In this document: piece after piece, positions 18,289 to 29,055 of the stretch
Layout: each line of letters opens with the position of its first letter
How positions within the stretch are numbered: position 1 is the stretch's first letter
Assembly (NCBI GenBank): GCA_016713085.1
Contig: JADJPV010000002.1
Location: 1,054,001-1,118,000, forward strand
Direction: 5' to 3'
DNA: 64,000 nt
Origin: Chitinophagaceae bacterium
GTDB taxonomy: Bacteria; Bacteroidota; Bacteroidia; Chitinophagales; Chitinophagaceae
The notes under the pieces: generated by a model
Told to the model about the DNA's origin: nothing
Seen by the model: only the letters and a program-made list of their open reading frames with translations
Database searches by the model: none
Program-made: the position numbers and the translations under genes

Positions 18289-19183
18289 TTAATCTGCTTT
18301 ATCAATGATATAGATCAATGAACTGCATTGCTCTTTGTTGACCCATGCATTGAAGTTGGAAGAAAGACCATTCCAGAATGCTTTTACAGTACTGCCTTTT
18401 TTATATTTTTCACTCAGCATGGAGATATAAAAACTATCCAGCCACATGGGTTTTGTGCTGATGACTTTCAGACCATGCAGTTCCATGAGCTTTCTCATAG
18501 AAGCAGGTGAAAAATGATACAGGTGCCTTGGTACATCATACGAAGCCCAGTATTCTTTATAGATCGTTGCATCTTTACTTGTATAATTAGGAACTGCAAT
18601 AATGAGCTTTCCTTTTGGTGCCAGTAATTTTTTCAGCTGTTCAATGTATTCATCAAGCTGATGCATGTTCCAGCACATGCCACATCGTAATGGCATCGTA
18701 GGTTCCTTCCGGCAATCTGAATAATTCTTCTGAAGGATAGATATCACAATTGTATTTCTTAACACCAATTGCTCTTGCATCGGCATCAGGTTCTAAACCG
18801 GAAACATTCCAGCCGGCTTTAACCATGGTGTGAACAAATGTGCCTGTGCCGCTTCCAACGTCGAGTAACATGCCCACACTCTTCTTCGTTGCTTTTCTAA
18901 CCAGGGCCTCTTTGCTCATCATGGTAAAAAAACGGGCCCAATGATAGATGCTGTTTACAAGCCCTTTCTTTGTATTGCTGTGTGATATATAAGCGGAGGA
19001 TTGATAGTAACGCTGTATCGCTGTTTCGCAGGGAATGGCCTGTGTAAAGCGCAGACTGCAATCTGTACATTCTGTAATTACAAATGACTCATTACTTACT
19101 GTAAAATCTTTGGCAGTGAGAACTTTCTTCAGCAATTGACTTTTACAAACAGGGCAATGTGTTTGTTGTACATGATTACTCAT
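18289..19183 (-). CDS. Zinc-finger class I SAM methyltransferase, frameshifted
   Basis: Methyltransferase with an N-terminal CPVC...CTDC zinc-ribbon (residues about 10-50) and a methyltransf_23-type domain (VGMLLDVGSGTGTFVHTM, GLEPDADARAIG). The best start is ATG at 19183 (MSNHVQQTH). The frame ends after MWHVLEHASA near 18653, and continues one base out of frame as HQLDEYIEQLKKLLAPKGK. Family members usually read HVLEHVHxLDEY, so two bases (TG) appear lost around 18661-18669; removing one base would also work. Repaired length is about 298 residues. Enzymes of this layout often modify sugars or lipids, but the substrate here is unknown. Confidence 0.82.
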
Positions 19184-19212
19184 AAGCAGCAAATATCAGC
19201 TTTCGTTGTGGT

Positions 19213-19851
19213 TTATTGAACTTTGTACGGGGCCGGCTTCTCAATCACATTCAGTTTTCTGCCATTACCCTGCTTCATCCCGCTATCAGTATTTGTTGAC
19301 TGATGATACCAGATTGCCACAATACCAATCAACAACAATGCCAGAGCAATGAACCAGAAGCTCTTGTACGTTTTCTTCTGATCACCAAAAAGCAATTCCT
19401 CCATTTCTGTATTCGTCTTTTCATCCTCACCTACCCTTACTAAATGTTCTGCATTTTTACGAATGACTTTTTCAGCTTTTACAGGTTCTGTTACCTCCGT
19501 TTCAAATGCTGATGTAAAATGAAGTATTTTATTTTCATCTTTTGTAAATGCGCCGATCCCTTTCCATTCTACAGCATTCTTTTCAGAAAGACCATGTTGA
19601 AAATTGGCCAAAAGTATTTGCTGCTGTTCTTTCACAGCCGTATGACTGATATGTAACTCCTCACTCAGCCAATGTTCAAATTCTTCATCGGGTTGAGCGG
19701 TTGAAGAAAAATGAAGAAGAGACTGCGGGGCGTGCAATAAACGATTAGGAAAATCAAGTCTGGCGGGCAATTGCTCCACTGAAAATGTGCCAATGCCCTG
19801 AAGGGACAGCTGTTTTCTGAATGATAAATACCTGGCTACCAGATCAACCAT
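19213..19851 (-). CDS. HU-CCDC81-type domain membrane protein
   Basis: 212 residues. The first about 125 hold two short HU-like repeats: LSLQGIGTFSVEQLPARLDFPN and VEWKGIGAFTKDENKI are the paired glycine-containing strands typical of the prokaryotic CCDC81-like HU domains, known mostly from Bacteroidota. Near residue 165 one transmembrane helix (SFWFIALALLLIGIVAIWY) is followed by a 30-residue periplasmic tail. The HU part is presumably cytoplasmic, and may bind DNA or a partner at the membrane. It follows the barrel protein gene with 2 bases between, so it belongs to that operon. Many relatives end in a SPOR domain; none is visible here. Confidence 0.75.
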   Translation of the reverse strand: MVDLVARYLSFRKQLSLQGIGTFSVEQLPARLDFPNRLLHAPQSLLHFSSTAQPDEEFEHWLSEELHISHTAVKEQQQILLANFQHGLSEKNAVEWKGIGAFTKDENKILHFTSAFETEVTEPVKAEKVIRKNAEHLVRVGEDEKTNTEMEELLFGDQKKTYKSFWFIALALLLIGIVAIWYHQSTNTDSGMKQGNGRKLNVIEKPAPYKVQ

Positions 19852-19853
19852 AC

Positions 19854-21476
19854 TTAGTTTTGCTTTTGGTCAAAAGTAAGCCTTATTCCTGCAAGAAAGT
19901 TAAATCCAACAGATGGATAATTGTTCCAGCGTTCGTATTTTCTGTTGAAAACATTATTGAGCTGTGTCCAAACGCTGATCATTCTGTGTACTTTAAATTC
20001 CACTCCTGCATTCAGATCAAATGCAGCAGGAAGCCGGTTGGTATTAAGAGTAGTTTCAAATAATGCACCCTGCCACGCATACAGATCGCTCTTTACCATA
20101 ATCTTTTTTGTTGGCTGCCAGCGTAAAGCTGCAGTTAACTGTAAAGGAATGATATGCCAGGCACCGGAATACTTTTGCTGACCAACGAAATTGTAGATAT
20201 CCAGTTTGCCACTTGCATTGAATTTATCCTGTAATACAAAACCCATTTCTGCCTGCCAGTGGAAAGCCTGTAATTTGGATTCTCTTAAAACTGAAAACAG
20301 AGAAGGCTTTACAAAGTTGGTGAATAAAGGAACACCTAACTGCTCCAGATAACCGCCCTGTATGCGGTAATTAAATGAATTGGCAAGCGTGCCTTTTACT
20401 CCTCCATATACTTCAGTAATTCTTGTATTGAACTGTGATACGGGTTGATTGATCCACGGGTTCTGCGAAACAAAATATTGATAAGTGTTCTTACGGACAT
20501 GTGCCACCCAACCTGCTGTAACAATAATTTTTTTCTCCTGTATATGGTAATCAATCAGCAAATCAGGCAATACTTTCATTTTACTGTTATCCCATGTAGG
20601 ACGAATGCCTGCTTTGATATATAACCGGGATGTTTTTAATAACACAGCTGCATTAAAGAAATAAACATTATTGCTGTAAGATGAACTGTCAGTTGGTGCA
20701 TAAGTTGTTAAATTAGCATTGGCACGAAGAAGCAAACCAAAACTTGTACCGAACCTTACTTCAACAGGTACATCAAGTACTGCATTGGTTTCAGTTGAAC
20801 GGCTGTCACTGAAAACATTAATGTTAAGATCGGGGTTATAACTTACGCCATACCTTGTTACATATGCATTGCGTAACCCTGCACGGATATTAATCGTTTG
20901 ATATGGCTTTTTTAATGAATCATCTTTTGAATTAGTTAAAGATGGATCCGGGCCATATAAAAAAAACGTTTGCTGCTGATAACCCACTTTACCATAAAGC
21001 TCAATGCTTTTTATAACAGTATTTAAGTTGGCTGATAAATTGGTATTGCTGAATTTTTGTACACGCAGTTCGCCTTTTTGTGAAATATGATTGGCGAGTA
21101 AAGTAAAGTTGGTATGCTTGCCATCGCCAATAGTGAAACCTGCATCAACTAATGGTGTGTTGTAATTGCCATAACCCACTTTAATGTAGTTGCTGTTATG
21201 CGCCTGCCCAGCTGAATCAATCTGCAATGCCAGCGGCTTTAAGCCAACCGGCTGCAGGTTAAAGTATAAATTCTGAATAGGAATATTGTAGGTAAGATTT
21301 GGGCTGCCTGTTTCAGGTGCCGGTGGTGTGGCAGTGAAATTCAGCTTCACTGCATTTTTTAAAACAGGTTTAAACGCCGATCTGATTTCTACCGATTGTT
21401 TCTTTGTTGTATCCTGTGCCATAGTATGAACACCCAATACACAAAAAGCAATTCCAAATATGATTATTCTGTTCAT
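19854..21476 (-). CDS. Outer-membrane beta-barrel protein (TonB-receptor-like)
   Basis: 540 residues with a signal peptide (residues 1-20, VHTMAQ). Beyond about 90 the sequence alternates in the aromatic/polar pattern of an outer-membrane barrel (YIKVGYGNYNTPLVDAGFT, GFNFLAGIRLTF at the end). The final strands and NVFNRKYERWNNYPSVG resemble the last strands of TonB-dependent receptors, but there is no plug domain or carboxypeptidase-like repeat, so active import is unlikely. It sits between the TPR gene (62 bases upstream) and the HU-CCDC81 gene (2 bases downstream). I do not know its substrate. Confidence 0.75.
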   Translation of the reverse strand: MNRIIIFGIAFCVLGVHTMAQDTTKKQSVEIRSAFKPVLKNAVKLNFTATPPAPETGSPNLTYNIPIQNLYFNLQPVGLKPLALQIDSAGQAHNSNYIKVGYGNYNTPLVDAGFTIGDGKHTNFTLLANHISQKGELRVQKFSNTNLSANLNTVIKSIELYGKVGYQQQTFFLYGPDPSLTNSKDDSLKKPYQTINIRAGLRNAYVTRYGVSYNPDLNINVFSDSRSTETNAVLDVPVEVRFGTSFGLLLRANANLTTYAPTDSSSYSNNVYFFNAAVLLKTSRLYIKAGIRPTWDNSKMKVLPDLLIDYHIQEKKIIVTAGWVAHVRKNTYQYFVSQNPWINQPVSQFNTRITEVYGGVKGTLANSFNYRIQGGYLEQLGVPLFTNFVKPSLFSVLRESKLQAFHWQAEMGFVLQDKFNASGKLDIYNFVGQQKYSGAWHIIPLQLTAALRWQPTKKIMVKSDLYAWQGALFETTLNTNRLPAAFDLNAGVEFKVHRMISVWTQLNNVFNRKYERWNNYPSVGFNFLAGIRLTFDQKQN

Positions 21477-21537
21477 GTTTTATTCTTAATTATCAATCGT
21501 TACTATCAACTAATTACTAATGACTGCCGGCTTATTC

Positions 21538-24500
21538 TTACCCGTCAATCTTTGAGTTCTTCTTTTCTTCTTCAATCACCATCTGCAGTTTACCCTCTGC
21601 TTCTTTTTTCAGCTGCGGATTGGTTGCATTTTCAGATATACTCTGGAAGGTGGCTTTTGAATTAAAGTAATCTTTCTGTTTGAAATAAATATCGCCCAGT
21701 AAAATATACGATTTGGTTACCCAGAAGTCGTATGATCCGCTTTGCTTGATTACTTCAAATGCTGCTTTTTCTGCATTGGCTAAACTGTTGAGATCATAAT
21801 GGCATTTGGCAATTTCATACCTCGCTTCAGCAGCCCACTCGCCTTTGTTGATAGCAACTACAGCTTTATATGCCTGAATGGATAAATCAAACTGACCATT
21901 GATTTGATGGTTACGGCCTGTTACAAGATTGGCCAGTGCCTTATCATCATTTCCAATTCCTTTTGTAATAAGCAGGTTTCTTGCAACGTCGGCAGCCTGC
22001 TTATATTCTTTCAGCTGATAATGACAACGCAATAATCCACGCATTGCCTCCAGCCTGTTTTCATCAGTTGCTGCAACGGTTCTTAAAATTTCATAATAAG
22101 GTTGCGCCTTTGCATAATCCTGCATTTCAAAATAATAAGTGCGTGCAGCAATCAGCGAACTCTTTTCTGCATACTTACTGTTACCCTGCTTTGCAACGTA
22201 TTCATAACCCGGCAATGCATTCTTCCAGTCTTTACGCTGCATATAACATTCGCTTCGGTTATAATGCGCATCTATTGCTTTTGCACCATTCGGGAAACGG
22301 TTGAGATAATTTGTTATTTGAAGCATTGCTCCGGTGCAATCATTTGCTTCCAGTTTAATTTCTACTGCTGCATAAGCCAATGAATCAGCTTCAGTCATGG
22401 AAACATTCGTACCGGTTGAACGGATAAATTCTTCATACTCCTGCGGACGGCCCAATTCAACATAAATAGCACGGATATTATCTAATGCAAGATCTGCTTC
22501 TTCCGAGTTTGGATATTGCTGCAATAACTTTTTGTACTGTATTAATGCTTCTTCATTTTTGTTGAGATTGTAATAGCAAACTCCCAACTGCAGTAAGGCA
22601 TTTTGTTTCATGCCTGTATTCTGCGGAGCATTTACCACATTATTCAGGAAAGGAATAGCAGCCTGGAATTTTTCATCGGCCATATAAGTCTTTGCAATTT
22701 CCATGTTGGCATCCGGAACAAGATTGCTGCGTGGATACAAACGTTGCAAAGTTGTGAGCTGATCAATTTTTGTTTTGCTGTTTGTTATTCCATTCAGCAT
22801 TGATTTCTGGTACAGCGCATAATCTGCATTGGGCCATGAATAATCAACTGCCTGCTGGTACATACTCAATGCCTGCTTGTAGTTGCGCTGCATGAAATAA
22901 CAATCGGCCAAACGGATATAAGCATCCTGGTCAATGGGTGCTGAGTTCAGTGCAACTTTTCCAACTACTTTTGAAAGAATCCCTGTGCCACTATAAAGTT
23001 TTCTTTCCGCAGGTAACAGTAACCCATATTGTAATTGGCTTCTTTTACTGTTGCCTCTCCCATTCCCGGGCTGCCGCTTTGTAAAAATTTATCGTAATAA
23101 CGAATGGCATCATCCAGTTTATCATTCCTGTAAGCAATCTCCCCTTTCCAGTAATTGGTAAGAGGAAGTACAGGTGCGTTAAATGGATCTTTCAATATCT
23201 TATCAAGTAATTCTTCGGCTTTGTTTAACTGACCATCATTGATCAATTCAGCAGCACGACCATACAAAATTCTCGGATATATTTTTTTCGTTGCTTCAGA
23301 TGGATTATCCAACGATTCAATCATAGTAATCGCATCTTTATAATTGCTTGTTCCTGCCAGCAGGCCAACAAGTAATTCTTTTGCTTCCTTATTATAAGTG
23401 CTCTTTGGATATTCAGTTAAGAAGCGTTTAAATTCGCTGATGGCAACACCCTGATAACCGAGTTCATAAGAAAGTTTTGCATAGTTGAAGAGAGAAACTT
23501 CCCTTTGCTGCTGGTTACTGCTGTTGGCTGCACAGAAAGCAAATGCATTTCTTGCATTTTCTTTCTGATTGGTTTTTAGATACGCATCGCCTAATAAATA
23601 CATGGCGCTCTGGCTCAGTGAATCTGTGCTGCCGCTTAGTTGTTTAAATCCCTCAATGGCTTTTGTAAGTTGTTTTTCCTGGTAATAACAATAACTCAAC
23701 TCATATAAGTCCTGCTTTGTTACTTTATCTGATTTAGCTACATATTGTTCCAGCAGCGGCAATGCTTTCTTATATTCTTTCTTTTCAAAATAAGCATGAC
23801 CCAGCAATTGTTTCATTTCAAGATCATAGAGAATATTTGGCCGCTTCATTGCATCTTCTGCGATCTTAATGGCTTTGTCTTTTTCGCCACGGAAATAATA
23901 GATAGAAGCAATATAGAACGGAACAATCTTTCCGTATTCCGGATGATCTTTCACCAGCTCAAAAGAATTCAATGCATCATTGTATTGCTTATCAGCATAG
24001 GCAAGAAAGCCATAATAATAATTGGCATCGAGATAATGCGGATCCATCGGCAGCTGCCTGATGGTATTGAACAAAGGCTTGGCCTGCTGAAAACGCTTTA
24101 AATGAAAATAGGAATAAGCCATACGGAATTTGGCTTCTGAGATCTGTTCATTGTTTAAACTGGCGATCTCAGCTTTTTCATAATACTCCAGTGCATCAAC
24201 AAACTGCTGTTTCCGGAAATAATAATTTGCCAGGTGAAAACTCAGCTGCTGGGTACGGGGCATGTTGTGCGTTACCATAATATACTCCCGGCTTGGAACA
24301 ACTGCACGTTCATCGTTTTGCTGTAAAGAGCAGGCCAGCAGGTAAAAATCAATTTCCTGTACCAGGATGCCCGAATTAAGAATAGTTGTTGATTCTGTTT
24401 CCTGCTTTAATTCACGCAGCAAAGGCAATGCAAGGCTGTACTGATCGTTGAGGAAATATTCCTGCGCCTGTTTAAATCTTGCCTGAGGATCTTTGTAAAT

Positions 24501-24578
24501 AGCTGTTGACTGTGCAGTAACCTGCAGTGCAAAACAGGAAAAAAGAAGGATGGTAATGTAAGTAATGCGTCTGTTCAT
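21538..24578 (-). CDS. Large exported tetratricopeptide-repeat protein, frameshifted
   Basis: About 1013 residues after repair, probably periplasmic. A start at ATG 24578 gives a clear signal peptide (MNRRITYITILLFSCFALQV; cleavage after TAQ). The rest is a long array of TPR units (ALEYYEKAEIASLNNEQIS, AIRYYDKFLQSGSPGMGEA, ALPGYEYVAKQGNSKYAEK). The frame stops after AQGFFQK near 22965 and resumes one base out of frame (VVGKVALNSAPIDQDAYI). One extra base in the T4 run at 22969-22972 joins them exactly. It leads a minus-strand operon with the barrel and HU-CCDC81 genes, suggesting a scaffold for an envelope assembly. Confidence 0.85.
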
Positions 24579-24734
24579 TGGCGGGTAAACGTTCATCTTT
24601 ATCAAATATTTTAACCGTTCTCTTAAATCTGTTTACTTGTTAAAGGTAGTTCCTCCTTTTCTTTCAAACACCGTTCCATTTTTTTGTGGATAAAACTTTG
24701 GGTTGCGTTAATTTCGCAGCTTCAATCCAAATAA

Positions 24735-25145
24735 ATGAAGAAACTATTATCTATTAAGTATTCGGCAACGGTTTTTAACATTTCCTTCTTACTGTTACGT
24801 CTTGTACTCGGCATCAGCATGTGTGTCAATTATGGTTATGATAAGCTGGTTCATTTTGCCGACAAGAAGGATTCGTTTGTGAACCTCTTTGGAATTGGCA
24901 GCACAGCCACACTTGCATTAGTTGTATTTGCCGAATTTTTCTGTTCCATTTTTGTTACGCTTGGTTTGTTTACAAGGTTTACAGTAATTCCTTTAGTCAT
25001 TACCATGGGTTATGCATTTTTTATTTCAACCAATGCTCATTTATTTGGTAAAGGAGAACTGTCGGCTGTGTACCTTTCAGGTTTTCTGGCAATTCTGCTT
25101 TGCGGCCCCGGTCGTGTAAGTGTGGATGGAATGATCAATAAATAA
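24735..25145 (+). CDS. DoxX-family membrane protein
   Basis: 136 residues with four hydrophobic segments, arranged as in the DoxX/DoxD superfamily: an N-terminal helix with LLLRLVLGISMCVNYGYDKLVHF, a helix with LALVVFAEFFCSIFVTLGLFTRF, and two more. DoxX-like proteins are associated with redox or quinone reactions at the membrane, but this subgroup is uncharacterised. It is the first gene of a plus-strand series, 6 bases before the thioesterase gene. Start ATG is close to the divergent TPR gene, leaving a shared 156-base promoter region. Confidence 0.85.
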   Translation: MKKLLSIKYSATVFNISFLLLRLVLGISMCVNYGYDKLVHFADKKDSFVNLFGIGSTATLALVVFAEFFCSIFVTLGLFTRFTVIPLVITMGYAFFISTNAHLFGKGELSAVYLSGFLAILLCGPGRVSVDGMINK

Positions 25146-25151
25146 TATATA

Positions 25152-25565
25152 ATGTTTACAAGCGAAACAACTATACGGGTAAGATATGCAGAAACCGACC
25201 AGATGAATGTGGTGTATCATGGTAATTATGCCCAGTATTTTGAAGTGGCAAGGGCTGAAGCAATCCGTGAAATGGGAATTACCTATAAGGACATGGAAGC
25301 AATGGGTATTGTAATGCCGATTGTGGAGCTGCATACCAAATTTTTACGTCCGGCGGTATATGATGACCTGCTTACGATCAAAACACAATTAAGAGAATTA
25401 CCAGCCGATCACCGGATTGAGTTCCATCATGAAGTGTTGAATGAAGAAGGGAAGCTGTTAACCATCGGCAGAATTGTGTTATATTTTCTTGATGCAAAAA
25501 CAATGGCAAGAGCAGCCATGCCAACTGAATTAGCGAATCACCTGCAACCTTATTTTAAAGCCTGA
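25152..25565 (+). CDS. Acyl-CoA thioesterase, hotdog fold (YbgC/4HBT-like)
   Basis: 137 residues, the usual single-hotdog length. The active-site block VRYAETDQMNVVYHGNYAQYFEVARAE matches the YbgC/4-hydroxybenzoyl-CoA thioesterase group, where the aspartate in ETD(Q)M is catalytic. It should hydrolyse acyl-CoA thioesters; chain specificity cannot be read. It is probably co-transcribed with DoxX upstream (6-base gap). Confidence 0.9.
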   Translation: MFTSETTIRVRYAETDQMNVVYHGNYAQYFEVARAEAIREMGITYKDMEAMGIVMPIVELHTKFLRPAVYDDLLTIKTQLRELPADHRIEFHHEVLNEEGKLLTIGRIVLYFLDAKTMARAAMPTELANHLQPYFKA

Positions 25566-25612
25566 GTTAAATAAGCATTGCAGCAATTCTGAATTTAAAT
25601 TAACTTTAGTCA

Positions 25613-26200
25613 ATGGAAAATATTGTGCAGGAAGCTGCTCCAAAATACAATTATATTTCACCAAAGGAATACCTTCAAAAAGAACGTGCTTCTGATGAAA
25701 AGCATGAGTATTTTGACGGGCAAGTGTATTTGATGAGTGGAGCAGGTTTAAGGCATACGAAAGTAGCAACGAACCTGATAGGAAATTTATTTGCATTTTT
25801 AAAAGATAAGGACTGTAATGTACTTGCTGAAAACATGCGGGTGTCCTCTCCTTCTCATGACTCATATATGTACCCGGATGTGATGATTGTATGTGGCAAA
25901 GAAGAACTGGAAGATGAACAATTTGATACATTACTCAACCCATCTGTAATAATCGAAATTCTTTCTCCCTCAACCAGAAGTATAGATAAAGGCAGGAAAA
26001 TGATGTATTATAAAGAAATCCCATCGCTGAAAGAATACTTTATGGTTGATACGTTTAGCCAAATTGTTCACTGCGTAAGAAAACAATCTTCAGGTGATTG
26101 GCGGTTTGAAACAATTGCAGGAAATAATTCTATTGTTTTACTTGAAACCATTCAATTTCAACTTCCACTCTCAGCTATTTACAACGGAACAGGAATTTAA
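25613..26200 (+). CDS. Uma2-family putative nuclease (DUF820)
   Basis: 195 residues of the Uma2/DUF820 family, which has a PD-(D/E)XK nuclease-like fold. Diagnostic segments are SPKEYLQKERASDEKHEYFDGQVYLMSGAG, MYPDVMIVCG (the PD), PSVIIEILSPSTRSIDKGRKMMYYKEIPSLKEYFMVD (the ExL and K) and a C-terminal beta segment. No activity is established for most members, and they are often mobile and repeated in genomes. Its location between a thioesterase and cinA, 5 bases before cinA, has no obvious functional logic. Confidence 0.88.
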   Translation: MENIVQEAAPKYNYISPKEYLQKERASDEKHEYFDGQVYLMSGAGLRHTKVATNLIGNLFAFLKDKDCNVLAENMRVSSPSHDSYMYPDVMIVCGKEELEDEQFDTLLNPSVIIEILSPSTRSIDKGRKMMYYKEIPSLKEYFMVDTFSQIVHCVRKQSSGDWRFETIAGNNSIVLLETIQFQLPLSAIYNGTGI

Positions 26201-26205
26201 ACATT

Positions 26206-27468
26206 ATGACGAATCAAAGACTTTTTGCCTCCATTATAACAATTGGAGATGAATTATTAATCGGTCAAACCATTGATACCAACAGCGCATGGATGGCGCA
26301 GGAGCTGAATAAAATTGGTGTGTGGGTGAAACGCCGTGTTGCCGTTGGCGATACAAGGGAAGATATCTGGCAGGCGCTGGATGAGGAATCAAGAGAATCG
26401 AAGATCATTTTAATAACCGGTGGACTTGGCCCAACTGCTGATGATATAACCAAACCATTGCTCTGCGATTATTTTGGCGGAAAGATGATTGTAAACCAGG
26501 AAGTGTTAGATCATGTAACAAATATTTTTCTGAAACTAAACCGCCCTATTATTGAACGTAATATGAAACAGGCTCAAGTTCCGGATGTATGTACCGTATT
26601 GATGAATAAAAGAGGTACAGCACCTGGCATGCTGTTTACAAAAGAAGGATGCCTGTTTATTTCCATGCCGGGAGTACCGCATGAAATGAAGGGATTGATG
26701 ACAGATGAAGTATTGCCCCTGTTAAAGCAGAATTATAAAATGCCGTTTATCCTTCACCGTACATTGTTAACAGCAGGTGCAGGTGAATCATTTCTTGCCG
26801 AACGGATCAAAGACTGGGAAGAAGCACTCCCTGCACATATTAAACTTGCTTACCTTCCCAATTATGGAATGGTAAAACTGCGCTTAACCAGCCATGGTGC
26901 AGATGGCGCTGCTCTTGAACATGAACTGGATACGCTTTTCTTAGCCTTACAGGAGCAGGTGAAAGATATCATGATCACAAATGAAGATCTTCCGCTGGAA
27001 AAAGCATTGGGTGATTTATTGGTAAAAAGAGGAAAAAGTATGGCTACAGCAGAAAGTTGCAGTGGCGGATATATTGCACACCTGGTTACATCCATTGCCG
27101 GTTCATCAATCTACTTTAAAGGAACAGTGGTTGCCTATTCGTATGATGCAAAAGAAACCATTCTTGGAGTAAATCATCAAACACTTGAAACAAAAGGAGC
27201 CGTAAGTGAAGAAACGATTACCGAAATGTTTAATGGCCTCATGAAGGTAACCACTGCTGATTATGGCATTGCTACCAGCGGTATTATGGGCCCGGGTGGC
27301 GGAACAGAAGATAAGCCGGTAGGCACGGTTTGGGTGGCAGTTGGATCGAGAGAGAAAATGGTTGCAAAAAGATTGTATTTCCGTCACGACCGGTTGAAGA
27401 ATATAGAGTTAACAGCTACAAATGCAATGATGATGCTGTTTCAGTTTGTAAAAGCAGAGGCCGTTTGA
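26206..27468 (+). CDS. cinA: CinA family protein: nicotinamide-nucleotide amidase / ADP-ribose pyrophosphatase
   Basis: 420 residues with the normal two-domain plan. Residues about 1-170 form the MoCF/COG1058 domain (TIGDELLIGQTIDTNSAWMA, ILITGGLGPTADDITK), which hydrolyses ADP-ribose. Residues about 260-415 form the CinA C-terminal amidase (MATAESCSGGYIAHLVTSIAGSS, GIATSGIMGPGGGTEDKPVGTVWVA), which deamidates nicotinamide mononucleotide for NAD recycling. It starts 5 bases after the Uma2-like gene. No competence genes are nearby. Confidence 0.95.
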   Translation: MTNQRLFASIITIGDELLIGQTIDTNSAWMAQELNKIGVWVKRRVAVGDTREDIWQALDEESRESKIILITGGLGPTADDITKPLLCDYFGGKMIVNQEVLDHVTNIFLKLNRPIIERNMKQAQVPDVCTVLMNKRGTAPGMLFTKEGCLFISMPGVPHEMKGLMTDEVLPLLKQNYKMPFILHRTLLTAGAGESFLAERIKDWEEALPAHIKLAYLPNYGMVKLRLTSHGADGAALEHELDTLFLALQEQVKDIMITNEDLPLEKALGDLLVKRGKSMATAESCSGGYIAHLVTSIAGSSIYFKGTVVAYSYDAKETILGVNHQTLETKGAVSEETITEMFNGLMKVTTADYGIATSGIMGPGGGTEDKPVGTVWVAVGSREKMVAKRLYFRHDRLKNIELTATNAMMMLFQFVKAEAV

Positions 27469-27644
27469 TAAAGTCCAAATCTTTACCTTTGACCCCGACC
27501 AGCGATTGCATACCAAACTTGTTGAATAGAATTTCTGTACAGATGTGTGACCCGTCTTCGCTAAGGCTACGAGCGGGCAGGCACAACAGAAGCTGAACAG
27601 AACTGCAATGGCCGGTTACAAAAAATAAACTTCAAAATATTTAT

Positions 27645-28991
27645 ATGGCTTTAGTTGATTTAATTATGCCTAAACTCGGTGAAAGTATCATGGAAGCCAC
27701 CATTCTGCGTTGGCATAAAAAACCGGGTGATTCTATTAAAATGGATGAAACGGTTCTGGATATTGCTACCGATAAAGTGGATAGTGAAGTGCCGAGTACA
27801 GCAGAAGGTGTGCTGAGTGAAGTATTGTTTAATGAAAATGATGTGGTACCCATTGGTGCCGTGATTGCACGCATTAAAACAGGTACTGCAGAATTGTTTG
27901 CTCCTGCTCAAGCTCCATCCCCGGTTTATGAATCAGTGAAAGCAGAAGTAATGGATGAAGATATTCCTTATCAGCCTGCAGGTGCGAAAGTAAGTGCACC
28001 AACAAATGGCATTCGTTTTTATTCTCCGCTTGTTTTGAATATTGCTGCACAGGAAGGAATTGGCATGGCTGAACTGGAAAAAATTCCCGGCACAGGTAAT
28101 GAAGGACGTGTTACTAAAAAAGATATTCTGCAATATGTATCCGACAGAAAAGGAACAGGTGGCGCAAGAGTACAGGAATCAAGACAGGAAGAAGTAATGG
28201 TTGTTCCGATGAACAGGGTTGAGACGCAGCAGCAACAACCTTCATCAGTTTCCTCATCAACAGCGCCTACTATCTATAGTGGTAATGTAGAGATCATTGA
28301 AATGGACAGAATGCGGAAACTGATTGCTGATCATATGGTGAAGAGCAAGCACACCAGTCCGCATGTTACAAGCTTTACCGAAGCGGATGTAACCAACCTG
28401 GTACAGTGGAGAGATAAGATGAAGAAAGAGTTTGAAAAAAGAGAAGGAACAAAGATCACTTTCACTCCTTTGTTTATTGAAGCGATTGTGAAGTGCATTA
28501 AAAAATATCCGCTCATTAACAGCTCAGTTGATGGCGACCGAATCATTGTTAAGAAAGATATTAATATAGGAATGGCTACTGCTTTACCAAGCGGAAGTTT
28601 GATTGTACCTGTCATTAAAAATGCAGATCAGCTGAACTTAGTTGGATTAGCCAAACAGGTAAACAACCTGGCTGATGGTGCCCGTAATGGGAAATTAAAA
28701 CCTGATGATACAACAGGTGGCACATTTACTATGACCAATGTTGGGACCTTTGGAAGTTTGATGGGCACTCCTATTATTAATCAGCCACAGGTTGCAATTC
28801 TTGCAGTTGGTGCTATTAAGAAAAGACCGGTGGTAATTGAAACACCACATGGCGACAGTATTGCCATCCGCCACATGATGTATTTAAGTATGAGTTATGA
28901 TCACCGCATTATTGACGGAAGTCTTGGTGCTACTTTCTTAACAGCGGTGGCGAATGAATTGCAGAATTTTAATGGCGACAGAGATTTGTAA
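27645..28991 (+). CDS. 2-oxo acid dehydrogenase E2 (dihydrolipoamide acyltransferase)
   Basis: 448 residues. The N-terminal lipoyl domain has the attachment lysine in EVxxDKVDSEVPS (ATDKVDSEVPSTAEG, about residue 40-45). A peripheral-subunit-binding domain lies at about 120-165 (YSPLVLNIAAQEGIGMAELEKIPGTGNEGRVTKKDI). The catalytic domain ends with SYDHRIIDGSLGATFL, containing the H and D of the active site. It transfers acyl groups to CoA in a pyruvate, 2-oxoglutarate or branched-chain complex; which cannot be told without E1/E3, and none is in the window. The 176-base gap after cinA contains TTCGCTAAGGCTACGA-type sequence of unknown significance. Confidence 0.93.
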   Translation: MALVDLIMPKLGESIMEATILRWHKKPGDSIKMDETVLDIATDKVDSEVPSTAEGVLSEVLFNENDVVPIGAVIARIKTGTAELFAPAQAPSPVYESVKAEVMDEDIPYQPAGAKVSAPTNGIRFYSPLVLNIAAQEGIGMAELEKIPGTGNEGRVTKKDILQYVSDRKGTGGARVQESRQEEVMVVPMNRVETQQQQPSSVSSSTAPTIYSGNVEIIEMDRMRKLIADHMVKSKHTSPHVTSFTEADVTNLVQWRDKMKKEFEKREGTKITFTPLFIEAIVKCIKKYPLINSSVDGDRIIVKKDINIGMATALPSGSLIVPVIKNADQLNLVGLAKQVNNLADGARNGKLKPDDTTGGTFTMTNVGTFGSLMGTPIINQPQVAILAVGAIKKRPVVIETPHGDSIAIRHMMYLSMSYDHRIIDGSLGATFLTAVANELQNFNGDRDL

Positions 28992-29055
28992 CAGAAGCCG
29001 AGTCGAATTATAATCTGAATTTTGACATTATTTTAAAGAATGACTTTATAAAGTT

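Noticed and set aside
27535..27590. Possible dispersed repeat containing TTCGCTAAGGCTACGA between cinA and the E2 gene
   Set aside because: Only one copy in the window and just a 4-bp complementary end (CCCG/CGGG); suggestive of a repeat by look, but not supportable.
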